Assembly: GCA_030142905.1 (NCBI GenBank)
Contig: JASJOG010000463.1
Span: 93,528 to 157,527, forward strand
DNA from: Heliopora coerulea
Taxonomy: Eukaryota > Cnidaria > Anthozoa > Scleralcyonacea > Helioporidae
Length of the DNA stretch: 64,000 bases
Direction: 5' to 3'
Made by a program: the position numbers and the translations under genes. Shown one piece after another: positions 14,201 through 24,558 of this stretch. Under the pieces are notes generated by a model. It had not been told where the DNA came from. It did no database searches and worked only from the letters and a program-made list of their open reading frames with translations. Numbering within the stretch: position 1 is the stretch's first letter; each line of letters opens with the position of its first letter.

Positions 14201-16305
14201 GAACAATCGTTAGAACAATCACAACTACACAACTACACAACTGTAACACCAGTGTGGTTCCAATTACCTGCTTAAAAGCCAAAAAATCAGTGAATACCTC
14301 GTAGGGAAAAGGTAGAGCTAATTCAAGCTCGCCACACTGTGCAGTTTGACATTTCACTTAACGACTAAAACATCTTACACCACGTGCGCAATAGCTAGGT
14401 CCAAAGGGCAAATGTCTTGCCGATGGATTTTAAGCAATCTCGCACTAACCACATCAGATAACATCATCCTTGACACAACAAACCCAGAGGACAATATATT
14501 TGATCACAACCAACCAACATTTCAAATAACACACGCGAACTTCTCGACGAAACGAAGCTCAATAATACCCTTATTTAAGTTACAATGGAAAAAATCTCCG
14601 CCATATTTGAACTTTGGAAACGGTATACGTTGGCTTGGCGATGAAAGCTGAAGTAGTCATTAAGTCATAGTTCTATGTTGAAATATGCGGCAACCAACGA
14701 AATGTCATCTCCTAAGGTAAAATTTGTCGTATTTTCAAGACAATCTCCAAAACGTCCTCCTTTCAATAAAAAGTAATTTACAAGTGAAAAATTGTCAGTG
14801 TGACGTCACCATATTGCGTCACGAAACAAAAAATTCCGCTCATGTGTTCCTCACGTAATAAATTCCTCAGCGAATAACATTGAGGAGCAATTTTGCCCTC
14901 GAACGGCAGGATAATCGCAGATTTATTTGTTCTCTCTTTCTGTTGGAAACAAAGTTGAATGATAAAGGGCCTTCATTTTTCAAGGACGCTAGATTAGGTT
15001 TCTGAACAAAATATCTTGACCAAAGTACAGTATGTTCCCAATGAACGCGTCGCCCTTGATAACAAACTGTTGCTATCGGGGAGCTATAAGGAGCAATTTT
15101 TCAAAAGTAAAGAACCTGATAACCCTCAAAATGTGTGAGTCTTGATTTTACTGCATACGATCAATTGAGCTTTAATTTGCTTTCATGTTTTAGAATAGCC
15201 ATCAAAATGGGTTCATTTGTTACCAGTACATTAATCAATAAAGCATGAAAACCTTTATGAAGTTCAGCGTGGTCGAAGTAAGCATAGGTCGCTATCGCGG
15301 CCGTATATACGATATCTGAAGGTTTTATTTATTCCCTCAAATATCCTGTCTCACCACCTTTCTTTTGTCTTTACTCCCCATTTCCTCCCGCACGCCAATA
15401 TATCCTTTAAATATCAAGTAACAATAACTGTTGTAATCCTACAAACCTTGTTCTTACTAACTTTTTCGAGTACTTAATTTCGCGAAAATTCAAAAGCCCA
15501 TCTTCGCGGGTATTTAATTTCGCGATTTTTGGAGAAAAATAGACCCGAAGCGTATTTAATTTTGCGATTACGTCATTTCTTTAATCTCGCAAAGACTCAT
15601 AAAGCATGTTAAAGCTAAATACAAGGAAACAACAGATGGAAGTTTCGATGATTGCACAAAAGAGGTTTTGAAAGATTTAGAAGCAGAGGATGATATAGAT
15701 GAGAGTGAAGCATGGGAAGATAACTAAAAAATCCAGCAACTGTAAAACTTGTATTGTTTTATTGATATAATATGGTATTAAATTTCCGATTTTAATTTTC
15801 GCGCATTCTATTTTGAGCGAATTTTAGCGAGTGACTTTTTTGAAATTCCGAAAATCAGTACTCACGAAAACTAGTAAGAATAAGGTATTTAAATATTTTC
15901 ATTCATTCCCTGATGATGTTGCGCGTCGCAACAAAACGTTTTAAATAATAAAAACTTTTTAAATATGCCTTTAATTCGTGTTTTTTGTTGGGCTCTTGTG
16001 TATCTTACGCATCCGATAAAACCGGCAAATTCGTGAGTCTAAGGCAACTTTATTAGCAAGTTAGTCATGCAGTTTGGTGTCCTTAAACCTCAAAATGTCA
16101 CGAATAACATGGAACAATGAATTAAATCCGACGGATTTGCAAATCAACAAATTATTTCGCCCGTCTAGATCATACTATTAGATAGGATAAAAGAGAAATG
16201 ATACTTACTACCACTGCTCGGTGTTTGTGTGTTGCCGTTGCTTTGACTTTGACAAAATGCCAGTAACGATGCAAACAGAAGAACAAGGAAAGGATTCATC
16301 ATCAT
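1945..16305 (-). CDS. secreted protein with tandem vWA domains, partial (3' end off-window)
   Basis: The gene was assembled by eye on the minus strand. Exons in transcript order are 16305-16209 (signal peptide), 13677-13373, 11365-11062, 7963-7659, 5651-5348 and 2249-1945; the rest lies left of position 1. All have GT-AG borders. Exon 1 ends in phase 1; each vWA N-half exon enters in phase 1 and ends in phase 0; each C-half exon enters in phase 0 and ends in phase 1. One module is 609 nt (203 codons), the normal length of a vWA domain. The N-half carries the MIDAS motif DMSYS and the C-half carries ILTDGEA. The domains abut with almost no linker (CKPFVP then DLCKKD), as in matrilin-like or collagen-VI-like proteins. 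The vWA fold usually binds metal and mediates extracellular adhesion. The exact role here is unknown; an extracellular-matrix protein is an inference from the signal peptide and domain type. Confidence 0.82.
2776..4927. repeat. direct-repeat-flanked block with 183-bp tandem array (copy 1)
   Basis: About 80 bases at 2776-2862 (starting CAATCGTTAGAACAATCAC) recur as a direct repeat at 4850-4927, bracketing about 2 kb. Inside, 3388-4055 is a tandem array of about 3.7 units; the GGATCC landmarks at 3635, 3818 and 4001 give a 183-bp period, and the first unit is slightly shorter and more diverged. A hammerhead fold follows at 4458-4500. The direct repeats could be short LTR-like ends of a non-autonomous, ribozyme-bearing retroelement. 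No coding capacity is seen. A second copy lies at 8490-10641. Confidence 0.6.
4458..4500 (+). ncRNA. hammerhead ribozyme (copy 1)
   Basis: All conserved parts are present in order. Stem I is CCCTG/CAGGG (4458-4462 with 4496-4500). The core CTGAAGA fits CUGANGA, with the variable seventh position an A. Stem II is GGCC-ACAGAA-GGCC. GAAAC follows, then a minimal stem III with a GTAC loop, and the cleavage triplet GTC at 4493-4495. This short-stem-III layout is typical of hammerheads in Penelope-like elements and animal retrozymes. It lies antisense to the vWA transcript, within its intron. Confidence 0.75.
5348..7963 (-). CDS. vWA module 2 (exons 7963-7659 and 5651-5348)
   Basis: The domain structure and splice signals match module 1. 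Its two reading frames translate to the same protein as module 1 over the whole domain. It is joined to module 1 through a phase-1 intron of 3,098 bp containing the hammerhead, the 183-bp repeat and the roughly 80-bp direct repeats. Confidence 0.85.
6482..6897. mobile_element. foldback element with telomere-like core (copy 2)
   Basis: This is the second tandem-unit copy of the element at 768-1183, offset by 5,714 bp and identical by eye. It lies in the intron between the two exons of vWA module 2. Confidence 0.65.
7316..7392 (-). pseudogene. tRNA-like pseudogene (copy 2)
   Basis: This is a tandem-unit copy of the tRNA-like sequence at 1602-1678, with the same A-box and the same weak T-stem. 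Confidence 0.6.
8490..10641. repeat. direct-repeat-flanked block with 183-bp tandem array (copy 2)
   Basis: This is the 5,714-bp-offset copy of 2776-4927, with the 183-bp array at 9102-9769 and the hammerhead at 10172-10214. The third tandem unit keeps only the left direct repeat before it breaks off at 14587. Confidence 0.6.
10172..10214 (+). ncRNA. hammerhead ribozyme (copy 2)
   Basis: This is an identical copy of the hammerhead at 4458-4500 in the second tandem unit, with the same core, stem I, stem II and GTC site. Confidence 0.75.
11062..13677 (-). CDS. vWA module 1 (exons 13677-13373 and 11365-11062)
   Basis: This is the first vWA domain after the signal peptide. The N-half exon (305 nt) includes the DMSYS metal-site motif and ends KIGLAFRMANEQ at a CAG/gtgata donor. 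The C-half exon (304 nt) begins IFLAHSPRNARP, contains VILILTDGEARG and ends CKPFVP. The acceptors are ctgcctgtcag and ttgtttgtag, and the C-half donor is gtaagattt. The 2,007-bp intron holds the foldback element and the tRNA-like pseudogene. Confidence 0.85.
12196..12611. mobile_element. foldback element with telomere-like core (copy 3)
   Basis: This is the third tandem-unit copy, inside the intron between the two exons of vWA module 1. Confidence 0.65.
13030..13106 (-). pseudogene. tRNA-like pseudogene (copy 3)
   Basis: This is the third tandem-unit copy of the tRNA-like sequence at 1602-1678. Confidence 0.6.
14588..15440. other. noncoding part of vWA intron 1
   Basis: This is unique-looking AT-rich sequence just after the tandem-array breakpoint. 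I see no gene or clear repeat in it. It is intronic if the signal-peptide exon is correctly joined to the first vWA exon. Confidence 0.5.
15444..15887. mobile_element. small TIR element with transposase-tail remnant
   Basis: The left end (ACCTTGTTCTTACTAACTTT) and the right end read in reverse (ACCTTATTCTTACTAGTTTT) form TIRs that continue with a shared TTTCG/GAGTACT pattern. Inside, 15605-15727 on the plus strand reads a short acidic tail, starting HVKAKYKETTDGSFDD and ending EAWEDN at a stop. That looks like the C-terminus of a lost transposase. The superfamily is uncertain; a TA target is possible. Confidence 0.45.
15905..16030 (+). mobile_element. Penelope-like element 3' tail with decayed hammerhead
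   Basis: CTGATGATGTTGCGCGTCGCAAC followed by AAAAC matches the hammerhead at 42530, except that GAAAC has become AAAAC and the cleavage triplet is lost. The following sequence, ending in the TTGTTGGGCTCTTGTG part, resembles the Penelope tail at 42600-42660. It is a dead fragment within vWA intron 1. Confidence 0.5.
16209..16305 (-). CDS. first coding exon: signal peptide of the vWA protein
   Basis: The minus strand opens with three consecutive ATG codons (16305-16297), followed by a hydrophobic run (PFLVLLFASLLAFC) and then a polar QSQSNGNTQTPSSG. This is a typical cleavable signal peptide with a likely cut near the FCQSQ segment. The exon ends at a strong donor (A, then gtaagtat) in phase 1, which fits the phase-1 acceptor of the first vWA exon at 13677. 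It is too short for an ordinary ORF listing. No other initiator exon is evident between 13678 and 16208. Confidence 0.75.
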
Positions 16306-16350
16306 TTGAAATAGTTCTAATAGACCAGCACTCTTCAGAGAAAAGCTGTA

Positions 16351-16360
16351 AGCTATATAA
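16351..16360 (-). promoter_or_regulatory. possible TATA box of the vWA gene
   Basis: On the minus strand TTATATAGC lies about 50 bases upstream of the first ATG, leaving room for a start site about 30 bases downstream near 16325 and a short leader. This rests on position and motif only. The same stretch is part of a duplicated segment (16368-16630 versus 18957-19187). Confidence 0.35.
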
Positions 16361-16367
16361 TTTCACA

Positions 16368-16630
16368 CTGAGATTTGAGGGTCTAAATACTCTTCTCGAG
16401 AATTTGGAGGTACTGGTGGCAATATTGTTACACTACCTCTGTCAAATCACGTCTCGAAAAGGCATGCGGGAAGTAATTTGTCCAACGGTGCAAAACAAAT
16501 ATCCCACAAGTTATCACTCTCTAAAATGCCATTACGCCATCTCAATGTCACTTTACCAGGGCCTGTAAGAAGTACCTTTGCGCAACAGAGCGAAAAAGCC
16601 ACAAGCTATTTCTTACAAAAATGTTACTAA
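16368..16630. repeat. duplicated segment upstream of the vWA promoter (proximal copy)
   Basis: About 260 bases starting GAGATTTGAGGGTCTAAATA recur at 18957-19187 in a shorter form with scattered changes. Weaker relatives of its end (GAAGTAC..TTTTGC..CAGAGCGAAAAA) appear near 16660-16700, 17705-17740 and 17785-17830. The proximal copy sits immediately 5' of the vWA gene start, so it may be regulatory or a dispersed repeat. Confidence 0.55.
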
Positions 16631-18956
16631 GCAATTACTGTTCATTTACAATACCTCGTGAGAAGTCTTTTTGTTAAGCAGAGCAAAAATACCCACATGC
16701 AAGCTGTCGCTGACCAAAAAATGCCATGCATATCAATTCTGTTCATACTTCATAAAACCTTTTACTTCACTTCAAAAATGAATACGACTGTGAAGAAGCG
16801 GTAAATATAGTAGAAGGTACATAAATATAAAAAGTGAGTTGGAAATTAATCATTTCGTTTGAATTTATTCAGCCGAGTTTGATGGAGACCGAGTTTTTCG
16901 TAACAACGACGAAGGAAGCTGAAAAGCTGTTGGAGATTTTTAATCACTTACAATCGAACGGGATAGATAGAAAAAAATGGAGCTCGGGCCAGATTAAAAT
17001 AGCGCAATATTCAATTTCTGAATAAGTGAATAATGAATACTACACCTCATCTGGAATGAATTTTGAAGAATGTCTACCTGTGATAGAAACGTAAGTGCAT
17101 GCAGTATTGCTTTGATACAAGTTGCCATCTGGGGAAGAACGACAGAACCATCACCGTTTCATGGTCGATCTCAAGTCGAAATAAAACAAAGTGCCGTTAA
17201 AGCAAAATTTTGGGGGCAATCGAAACGATCCGGATTAGATCATTAGTGTTTGTTTACCTCTTTCTTCTTATGAAGTAAATTATTTATTTATACATGGAAA
17301 ATGTACCAGCTATAATTAAATTGTTCACCCTGTAGGTCGAGTGAAGCTTGGTTTGCACGAGAAACATAAGCATATGATCAATAGGAAAACATAATATGAT
17401 ATTTTCTCTGGGACTTGCGAAGACAAAACAACAAGAAGTTTTCTTTGCTTCGTCTTTTGTTCGGCTCTTGGCTTATGCTTCGACTATGATCTTATGCCTA
17501 TGTCGATCCTTATGTCGCAGACTTGACTTCATTCCTTTGTTTTGCCTTTTGTTTTGTCCTTATGCTTATGCTTATGTTCACGTGTGAACCAGACCTAACC
17601 GGATTCGCTAAGACGAAAGGTCTCAACCGGAACAAGTTTGTGACGAAATGCAGACCTCACAAGTTATGATTAATCAAAATGATACGACACTATCTCCTAG
17701 ACTTTTGGGAAAATACTTTTACGAAACAGGGCGAAAAACACCACACGCCATCGCTCTTAGTCCACCATTAATGTGCATTCATGAGAGGTAGCGGGAAATA
17801 TTTTTGCTAAACGGAGCAAAAAAATACCTACAACATACCGCTAATCAAAAATGTTGTATCAAAAGTGGTCATTCTTCATTCGGACCATAAAAATTCTTAG
17901 TTAATTTATACTTGTATGTGTACATATATGAAATTTGTATGAAAGATCAATCATTTCATCCTGCGTTCAGCCAAGTTCGCTTAAGATTAGGGTTATTATG
18001 AACTACAAGGGCAAGTGCACGGAAATCTATTGAGGATTGTTATTAATTGAAATCCTACCTGAAATAGAACGCCGGACGGTTGAGTGAAATTAAAATGCCA
18101 AGCTATTCAATCACAGAACGATTGGAATAAATTGGTGGTGCAAGTGACGTTGTGGCAGCCATCTTGGATGAACTTTCACAAAAGAATCTCATTAACTTGT
18201 ATTGTATTTGGAACCAACATGGCCGTCTTTTAAATCCTAAGTAACTGGTTGTAACCCATCTATACCAAATGTCATTTCGAACTAATACATCAAGCACGAG
18301 GAGTGTTTCACCACATATCCAAACACCGAGAAGTGAGTTGAAAAACGAGGTGACAGCTGAGTTTTTTAATCAACTTCGAGTGGTTTGGATATCTGATGAA
18401 ACACTCCTTTCGAGTGTGTGATATTACGTCCTAAACGAATCCTTGTTTAAAAAGAAATCCAGTTCCAAACTTGTCGAAATTTTATGCTAATTAATATCAG
18501 ATATCCAAAGGTCTCTAGGTACTGATTTCCTTTGTGTTTTTAATTATGAACTGTAGATGAATATGAGATAGACTGATGGAGAACTTCAACCAGTTAAGAA
18601 AGATGCCTATGCATTACTGCTGAGATCCAAGTTGCCATTAGGGGAAGAAAAATAAAAAACCCAATCCATTTTACAGTGTAAACTCAGAGAATAATCATCA
18701 TTATATGATTAGCGCTACTTCCGGTAAAATATGTAAGTGATGTAAATATGTTCAACAAGTTTAATTGTAGCAGAAGTTGTAGTCGAGGAGAGAACGCTGA
18801 GTAGGTGTATCAGTTAACAAATTTGCAAACCCATTGTCGGAAAAAGAAACGGTCAATGGCTGAACAGTTTCTGTTAGAGTTTCCCGTCAGAGGAAAACGT
18901 TACATTCGAAGATGAATTATTCGCTGGCGTATTTAAAGGAGGGCCATATAATATGA
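16631..18956. other. noncoding region upstream of the vWA gene
   Basis: No supportable gene was found. It contains degenerate copies of the repeat ending described for 16368-16630. At 18299-18410 there is an inverted repeat (GGAGTGTTTCACCACATATCC with its near reverse complement GATATCTGATGAAACACTCC). Confidence 0.5.
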
Positions 18957-19187
18957 CATTGAGATTTGAGGGTCTAAATACTCTTCTCGAGAATATGGAG
19001 GTACTGGTGGCAATATTACTACAGCACCTCTGTCAATTCACGTCTCACAAAAAAATACCCCACAAGTTATGACTCACTAAAATGCCATTACGCTATCTCA
19101 ATGTCACTTTACCAGGACCTGTGAGAAGTACTTTTGCGGAATAGAGCGAAAGAGCCACAAGCCATCTCTTAAAAAAATGTTACTAAG
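18957..19187. repeat. duplicated segment (distal copy)
   Basis: This is the partner of 16368-16630. It shares the runs GAGATTTGAGGGTCTAAATA and CAATGTCACTTTACCAGG, with an internal deletion relative to the proximal copy. Confidence 0.55.
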
Positions 19188-19394
19188 ACTTGAGAAAAGC
19201 GTAAAAAACACGAGCCACAAGGCAAGTGTTTTTAGCCTTTCGAAAGTCGAGCAACATCTCAAGAGTTTGGATCACAGTATTCAAACCAGGGAATCCATTT
19301 GGTATTTCTTTTATAAAATAACCACAGATAAAAAGCAGGTAACTAAACAAACATTAAACAGTTTGCAGGTTTTCCAAGGAAAAAACCAATAACT

Positions 19395-21050
19395 AGCGCC
19401 ATTGTCTTGGGGAAGGAAATTCATTCTGTGGAACTCGCATCCAAAATTAATCAAAATTTTCTACATACTACAATTTCTTTACCGCCACTGTCGAAATTAG
19501 AAAATGTAAAAATTGATTCTGCAGTGAGAGAGAAACGAAATCGCGCATAAATATTTTATCTCTATCCAAGAAGCCTGCGTTCCAGATTCTTGGAAGGAAG
19601 CGAACGTTATTCCGATCCCAAAGGTAGATGTGATCAAAGACATTGAAAACGACTTAAGACCAAGATCTCTTACGCCGATTCTTTCAAAAACTATGGAACA
19701 TTTTATCGCTGGATGGATTATGTCAGGAATTAGGCGTCTTATTGACAGAAAGCAATTTGGATCACTCTCTGGTTTATCCACCACCCACGCACTTTTGTCC
19801 TTTGCTCACCATCTATACAACGTTACCGATCAACCTAACCAGTGTGCACGAATTCTCCTTTTAGATTTTAGTAAGGCTTTTGATAGGATAGATCATAACA
19901 TTCTTTTAAACAAAATAAATCAAATGGGTATCGACCACATACTAATTGAGTGGGTAAAAAGCTTTGTTTCTGTAAGGAAAAAGCGAGTGAAGAATGGAAA
20001 TGTCATTTCGAGTTTTGAAGCAGTAAATGGGGGCGTTCCCCAAGGGACGGTCCTTGGTCCAATTCTATTTCTAATAATGATTAACGACCTGCTGGAGGAG
20101 TGGGAAGACAGATGGAAATATGTCGACGATTCGTCACTTTCAGAAACCATTACCAGAAACCATGAATCGTTATTGCAGACTACTTTGAATGATATCAATC
20201 ACTGGTGTATGTGCAATAATATGTCCCTAAATCCTCGTAAGTGTAAGGAGATCCTTGTTTGTTTTTGGAAAATTAAACCCAATTTTCCACCGATGACTGT
20301 TGATGGGCAGCCTATTGACTTGGTAAAGTCTGCGAAATTACTTGGTGTAATTTTTAGCGATGACCTAAAGTGGAACGAGCACGTTACTTATATCGTAAAG
20401 AAGTCTACAAAACGACTTTATTTGTTACGACTTCTTAAACGAGCTCGTGCTGACCCTAAAACATTATTAACTGTATATGTTGCATGTGTAAGACCAATTC
20501 TGGAGTATTGCGCCCAAGTTTGGCACTTCAACATTCCCGAATATCTATCGAAAGATATCGAAAGAATCCAGTCAAGAGCCCTGAAAATAATTAATCCAAC
20601 ACTGTCATATAGCGATGTTTTAGCAGTGTTTGATATTCCAACCTTGGCTACAAGACGCGAATACTTATGTTCAAGTTTTTTCAATAAAAATGCTCTCTTG
20701 CAGTCTTCGCCTTTGTCTGATTTAATTCAAATTGAAAATTCTCTTACCTACGATTTACGGACTTCCAATAAACTTGCAACAATTAAATGTAGGACTGAAC
20801 GTTTTAGAAGATCTTTTATTCCGTCATGTTTAAAGAATTACAATGAACATTGATCACGTATGTACTCTTAACATTTTTATATATTCTCTTTTGTAATTAT
20901 AGGTATAAATTTCTTACTATTTTTACCATTTGTAAATCATATTTAACTAACATTTGTAATAGTATTTTACTATCTCTTTGTAAACAATGGACGTATTTCA
21001 ACCCATATGGGTTGCAAAGTCTATTTAATTAATAAATTCAAATTCAAACA
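19395..21050 (+). pseudogene. non-LTR retrotransposon, 5'-truncated reverse transcriptase
   Basis: A long open stretch (up to 20853) encodes the C-terminal two thirds of a LINE reverse transcriptase. It has SWKEANVIPIPK, the palm motif LLLDFSKAFDRIDHNIL, VPQGTVLGPILFL, the catalytic WKYVDDSS, and the thumb/C-terminal LGVIFSDDLKWNEHV and RPILEYCAQVWH. Homologous sequence upstream (GKEIHSVELASKINQNF) is cut by a stop before 19560, and the endonuclease is missing. The downstream 200 bases are an AT-rich 3' UTR ending near AATTCAAATTCAAAC. The motifs fit the CR1/L2/jockey group; I cannot be more precise. Such elements copy themselves by target-primed reverse transcription, but this one cannot do so. 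Confidence 0.85.
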
Positions 21051-22063
21051 CAATGATGAAGTAAGCAATTCTCCCCAAAATCATCAACTACCAATCAGAG
21101 CCAAGCTTAAGGAGATCGAACTCTGGTCAACAAAGACAAGCCACTTCTACGCGGTGACAAAGCGGAAAAACAAGCGCGTTTTTTCAAACTATTTGGAAGT
21201 ACAGCAACATACTAAGTGTTTGAATCACAGTATCAAACACACAAAAGCCGTTACGTGTTTCTTTCGTAAAATAATTAGACTGAACGAGTTAAAAAACTTC
21301 AGTATACTTTTGGCGGGAAATTTTCCGTGTTCGGATACTCTTATCCAAACACGGTATCAACCAATCAGAGCTCGCGTACGAGTCACGTTATTTTCTAAAA
21401 CGTAAACGTAGCCTAACTTACCGTATTTTTTTGACTAAATGCCGACCAACGAAAAAAACGCCGGGTTCAAATAAACGCAGGGTCTCGGTAGACGACTTTT
21501 AAATAAACCTCAGAAGCGTTTATTCGAGGTTACGCGGTTTATCCGCGTGTCAAGCTTACAAGTAAAAATGATCTCTTGAACAGCGTGCTTTGCTAATTTT
21601 CATAAATGTTGAAAGGAATAGTAGCGGCGTAAAATGACGAGGATGTTGTACAACAAAATAAAACATGGCAATGTTGGCATGCATTATTGGCGCACTTTTT
21701 TCTTTTATTATAGCGCTGTCTTTGAAATAACGAGGTTTTCTTCAGCGTCTGTTTAAAAGTTGTTTCAGTCTTTTCATAATTTGTCCTTTCTCGGACAAAA
21801 TCGTGCATTGCACAGTAACGGGGACTTCAAGGCCACTTTGTTCCATGTTTCCTTGTTACAAATCGTGTGTTACTGCATTAAACTGTGGATGATAATAAAT
21901 AAAGCTTCATATAAAGAATGCCACAAAATTACACTTCTTTAATAAAGGCCGGGACCAAAATGCCGAATTTTAAATAAACGCTGGAGGCGTTTAATCGAGA
22001 AATTACAGTAATTTGTATTCTGTAAATCGAATACTGTTTTATGTTGTACTTACGATTCCCAAT
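21051..22063. other. noncoding repeats before the ISL2EU element
   Basis: 21160-21365 is related to 19185-19390 (both contain GCAACAT..AGTTTG/TTTG..ATCACAGTAT), as though the LINE lay between two copies. 21418-22011 may be a MITE, with AAATAAACGC motifs and TTACYGTA-like ends in opposite orientation. I see no gene. Confidence 0.4.
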
Positions 22064-22174
22064 TAGCCACTTTAGAAACTGCAGGGACTGGGCACGGATT
22101 CGTGTCCCGCAGGGGAGTACGGGGCTGTTTTGGGGGACGCTACTCTTCGTTTGGAAGAATTCATCGTTTTGAAA

Positions 22175-24147
22175 ATGGCATACAAAGAAAAGGACATTTC
22201 CATAACAGAGATTTCGAGTGAGAAGAACCATTTGCATGATAATGAGATGGATGATATGATAACAGACGATAACATGGTGTTGGAAGAAACGGATATCCCA
22301 GGAGCTATGCTGCTGAAGCCAGTCGAACAATGTAGTGTGGCGATTCTGAAACGCTGGCTATTATGTCGCGGCGCTAAAATATCTGGGAGAAAGAGCGAGC
22401 TTATTCAAAGGTAAATGCTGCGATAAATGGTTCATTTTTGTTGTTCGTTGGCTATGACGTTGATGTGACATTTTTGTGAATTGTAGGGTTAAAAACTACG
22501 TAGATAATGGTCTGGCGTCTAATCTGGTCGACCCTGATGATGGAGTAAACTTAGCCCGAAAACGACTGAAGCTTGGTATGTTGGCTGATGTCTCTTCAAC
22601 AGATGAAAACTTTCCCTCGTCTGGATTTGAGTCTGACCTTAGCTTGCTCCCCAGGTTTTCTCATAACTTTTTATGGAAGTTTATGATTGAAGATGTAGAA
22701 GTAAAAAAGCAGTTATCGACAGAGAAACCCTTGGTAAAAGGATACAATTTGTTTAAGTCTGGTCATGTCCTGCAGATGTTTGCTAAACAGCAAGACCAAA
22801 TGTTCTTTGTTCTCAGCAAGGTTCTGCCTTCATTGAAAAAGGGGAAGGTATACAATGTCAAGATAGTATTAAGAAAAGATGGAATTGTGTACAGGGCATG
22901 TTGTGGCTGTCCTGCAGGTGTTGATGGTCGATGTAACCATGTTACAGGTAGCTTGTTTGCATTGGAAAGCTATTGCAAAACAAGGGATAGTGAATGTGGC
23001 TTTGAGAACCAGGAACTTCCATGTACTTCAAAACCATGCAAGTGGAATGTCCCACGCCAAAAGAAAGTGCAGCCTTCACCTGTGCGATCCATGCAATTTA
23101 TTAAACATGAATGGGGCAAGGACAAAAAAGTAAAATTAATCAGCAGAAACCAAGATGTTACACCACCAACTGAAAGGACAGTAAATAAAGAAAAACTTGG
23201 TGAAGTTTTAGAAATGGTCAAAAAAAGTGCAGCAAGAGACTGGCAAACTTATTGGACTTTCATTAATTCTTCCCCAGGTTATTCCAGAAGACAGTGAGCA
23301 AACAAGTGAAGAAGCCCTTGCTAAGCATGAACCTACCAGTTCAAGATGGAGTGTTACCTCCCCCAGCCAACCTGAACATGGTGGTCCACTGTCACTATAT
23401 GAAATAAAAGAGAGGGCTGAAAGAACAAAGAAGAGATTGTTTGAATCGGGTGCCCACCAAAGTGAAATAGAAAAACAAACAAGAGAGCAGCAGCAATCTG
23501 AGTTATGGTATTCTATTCGACAACCCAGGATAACTGTATCTAAAGCCAAAAGATGTTTGTTGAAAGATAATACAAGTCCTACAAAAGCAGTTGCAACACT
23601 ATTGCAGTATAATGGCAATGTACAGACCAATGCCATGAGGGAAGGTGTGCAGTGGGAAAGCAGAATCATAGAGAAATATGAATATTTGAGTGGAAATAAA
23701 GTGTCAAAGTCTGGATTTGTCATCTCAGCCCTTCATCCATTTTTAGGAGCATCACCAGATGGTCTCATCCATAATGGAAATGGAGTAATTGAAGTAAAAA
23801 AAGTTCTGTCAAAAGAGACAGAATCATATCAAGATACTTTATGCAGATTAAATAAATATAAGAAAGCAGAAGGTGAACTAGTAATAAATTTCAAGCACCA
23901 GTATTTTGTTCAGATGCAGCAGCAAATGTACTGCATAAACACTTCTTATGGTCATTTTATTATTTCTAATGGTGTGTGGGTACATGTGGATGTAATCACA
24001 TTTGACAGAACATTCTGGAGGGATGTACTTATTAAACTTGAGAGATTTTATTTTACTCACGTCTTCCCTGAAATTGTGTATCCAAGAATTCTGAATGGTG
24101 GTGTACGCTGGGGAAAGGATGATTCTTTTCCTGACTTAACAGTTTAG
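22175..24147 (+). CDS. SAP-SWIM-YqaJ protein of the ISL2EU element
   Basis: Three exons were inferred: 22175-22410, 22487-23180 and 23278-24147. Donors are AAG/gtaaat and ACA/gtaaat; acceptors are ttgtag and cttccccag. The phases fit and give 599 residues. Residues about 51-84 look like a SAP DNA-binding motif ([20 protein letters not shown]). A SWIM zinc finger follows at about 210-235 (RACCGCPAG then CNHV). The C-terminal half is a YqaJ/lambda-exonuclease-like nuclease with SPDGLIHNG, the active-site VIEVKK and a downstream [10 protein letters not shown]. Related domains digest DNA ends and support recombination; here it probably assists transposition in the nucleus. The short second intron is an inference: without it the frame shifts at about 23280. 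A donor at 23216 (ATG/gtcaaa) would also keep the frame. No internal stop appears in this model. Confidence 0.82.
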
Positions 24148-24558
24148 TTATTTGCAGAATCATAATTTTTGACAAATATTTGCAGAATATTTAAACAGTT
24201 TTTATATTGTAAACATTTTTAATATTGTGAAAAGAATGATCAAATCCTTGTAAATAGCACGATACATTTGATTGTAAATGTGTGTGTGTGTGTGTGTGTG
24301 TACATACATACGGTATGTGTGTGTATATATACATACATACAGTATGTGTATATTATTGCCTTATGTACTATTTTACAAAATGAGTGGGCCAGTCTGTAGT
24401 GGGGTTGAAGAGGATGTAAAAAATTTAATAAAGGGTAAAAACTTTACAGACATTGATTAAACATTAAATTCCATCATGTTCCTTCCATAAATTGTCAATG
24501 AGGTTTAGAATTTATCACATTCAAATGAAAAAAATAAAGACAAACATGCAAGATTCAT
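24148..24558. other. AT-rich spacer with (TG)n between the ISL2EU genes
   Basis: This holds the two converging 3' ends. It contains a (TG)n run at 24278-24301, ATAC-type microsatellite to about 24350, and AATAAA-like signals for both strands (near 24430 plus, 24530 region minus). I see no gene. Confidence 0.5.

Larger units (their letters stand above)
1..14587. repeat. 5,714-bp tandem segmental duplication, about 2.55 copies
   Basis: The sequence at 1 recurs at 5715 and 11429, and every internal landmark repeats with a 5,714-bp offset. Reading copies side by side shows only a handful of substitutions, near 127, 1950-1975, 11551 and 14564. The third copy stops matching at about 14587, inside the intron upstream of the first vWA exon. 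The left edge lies outside the window, so the array may continue. Each unit contains two vWA exons, a foldback element and a tRNA-like pseudogene; the first two also show the 183-bp repeat and hammerhead. Such high identity, introns included, means a very recent duplication, active homogenisation, or an assembly artefact. Read depth would separate these. Confidence 0.95.

Noticed and set aside
16221..16568. 115-codon plus-strand frame near the vWA promoter
   Set aside because: It runs antisense over the signal-peptide exon and into a duplicated noncoding segment; it is a shadow.
22064..24147. Bacterial or phage origin of the YqaJ gene
   Set aside because: It has introns, lies within eukaryotic-type TIRs and shares its element with a THAP transposase.
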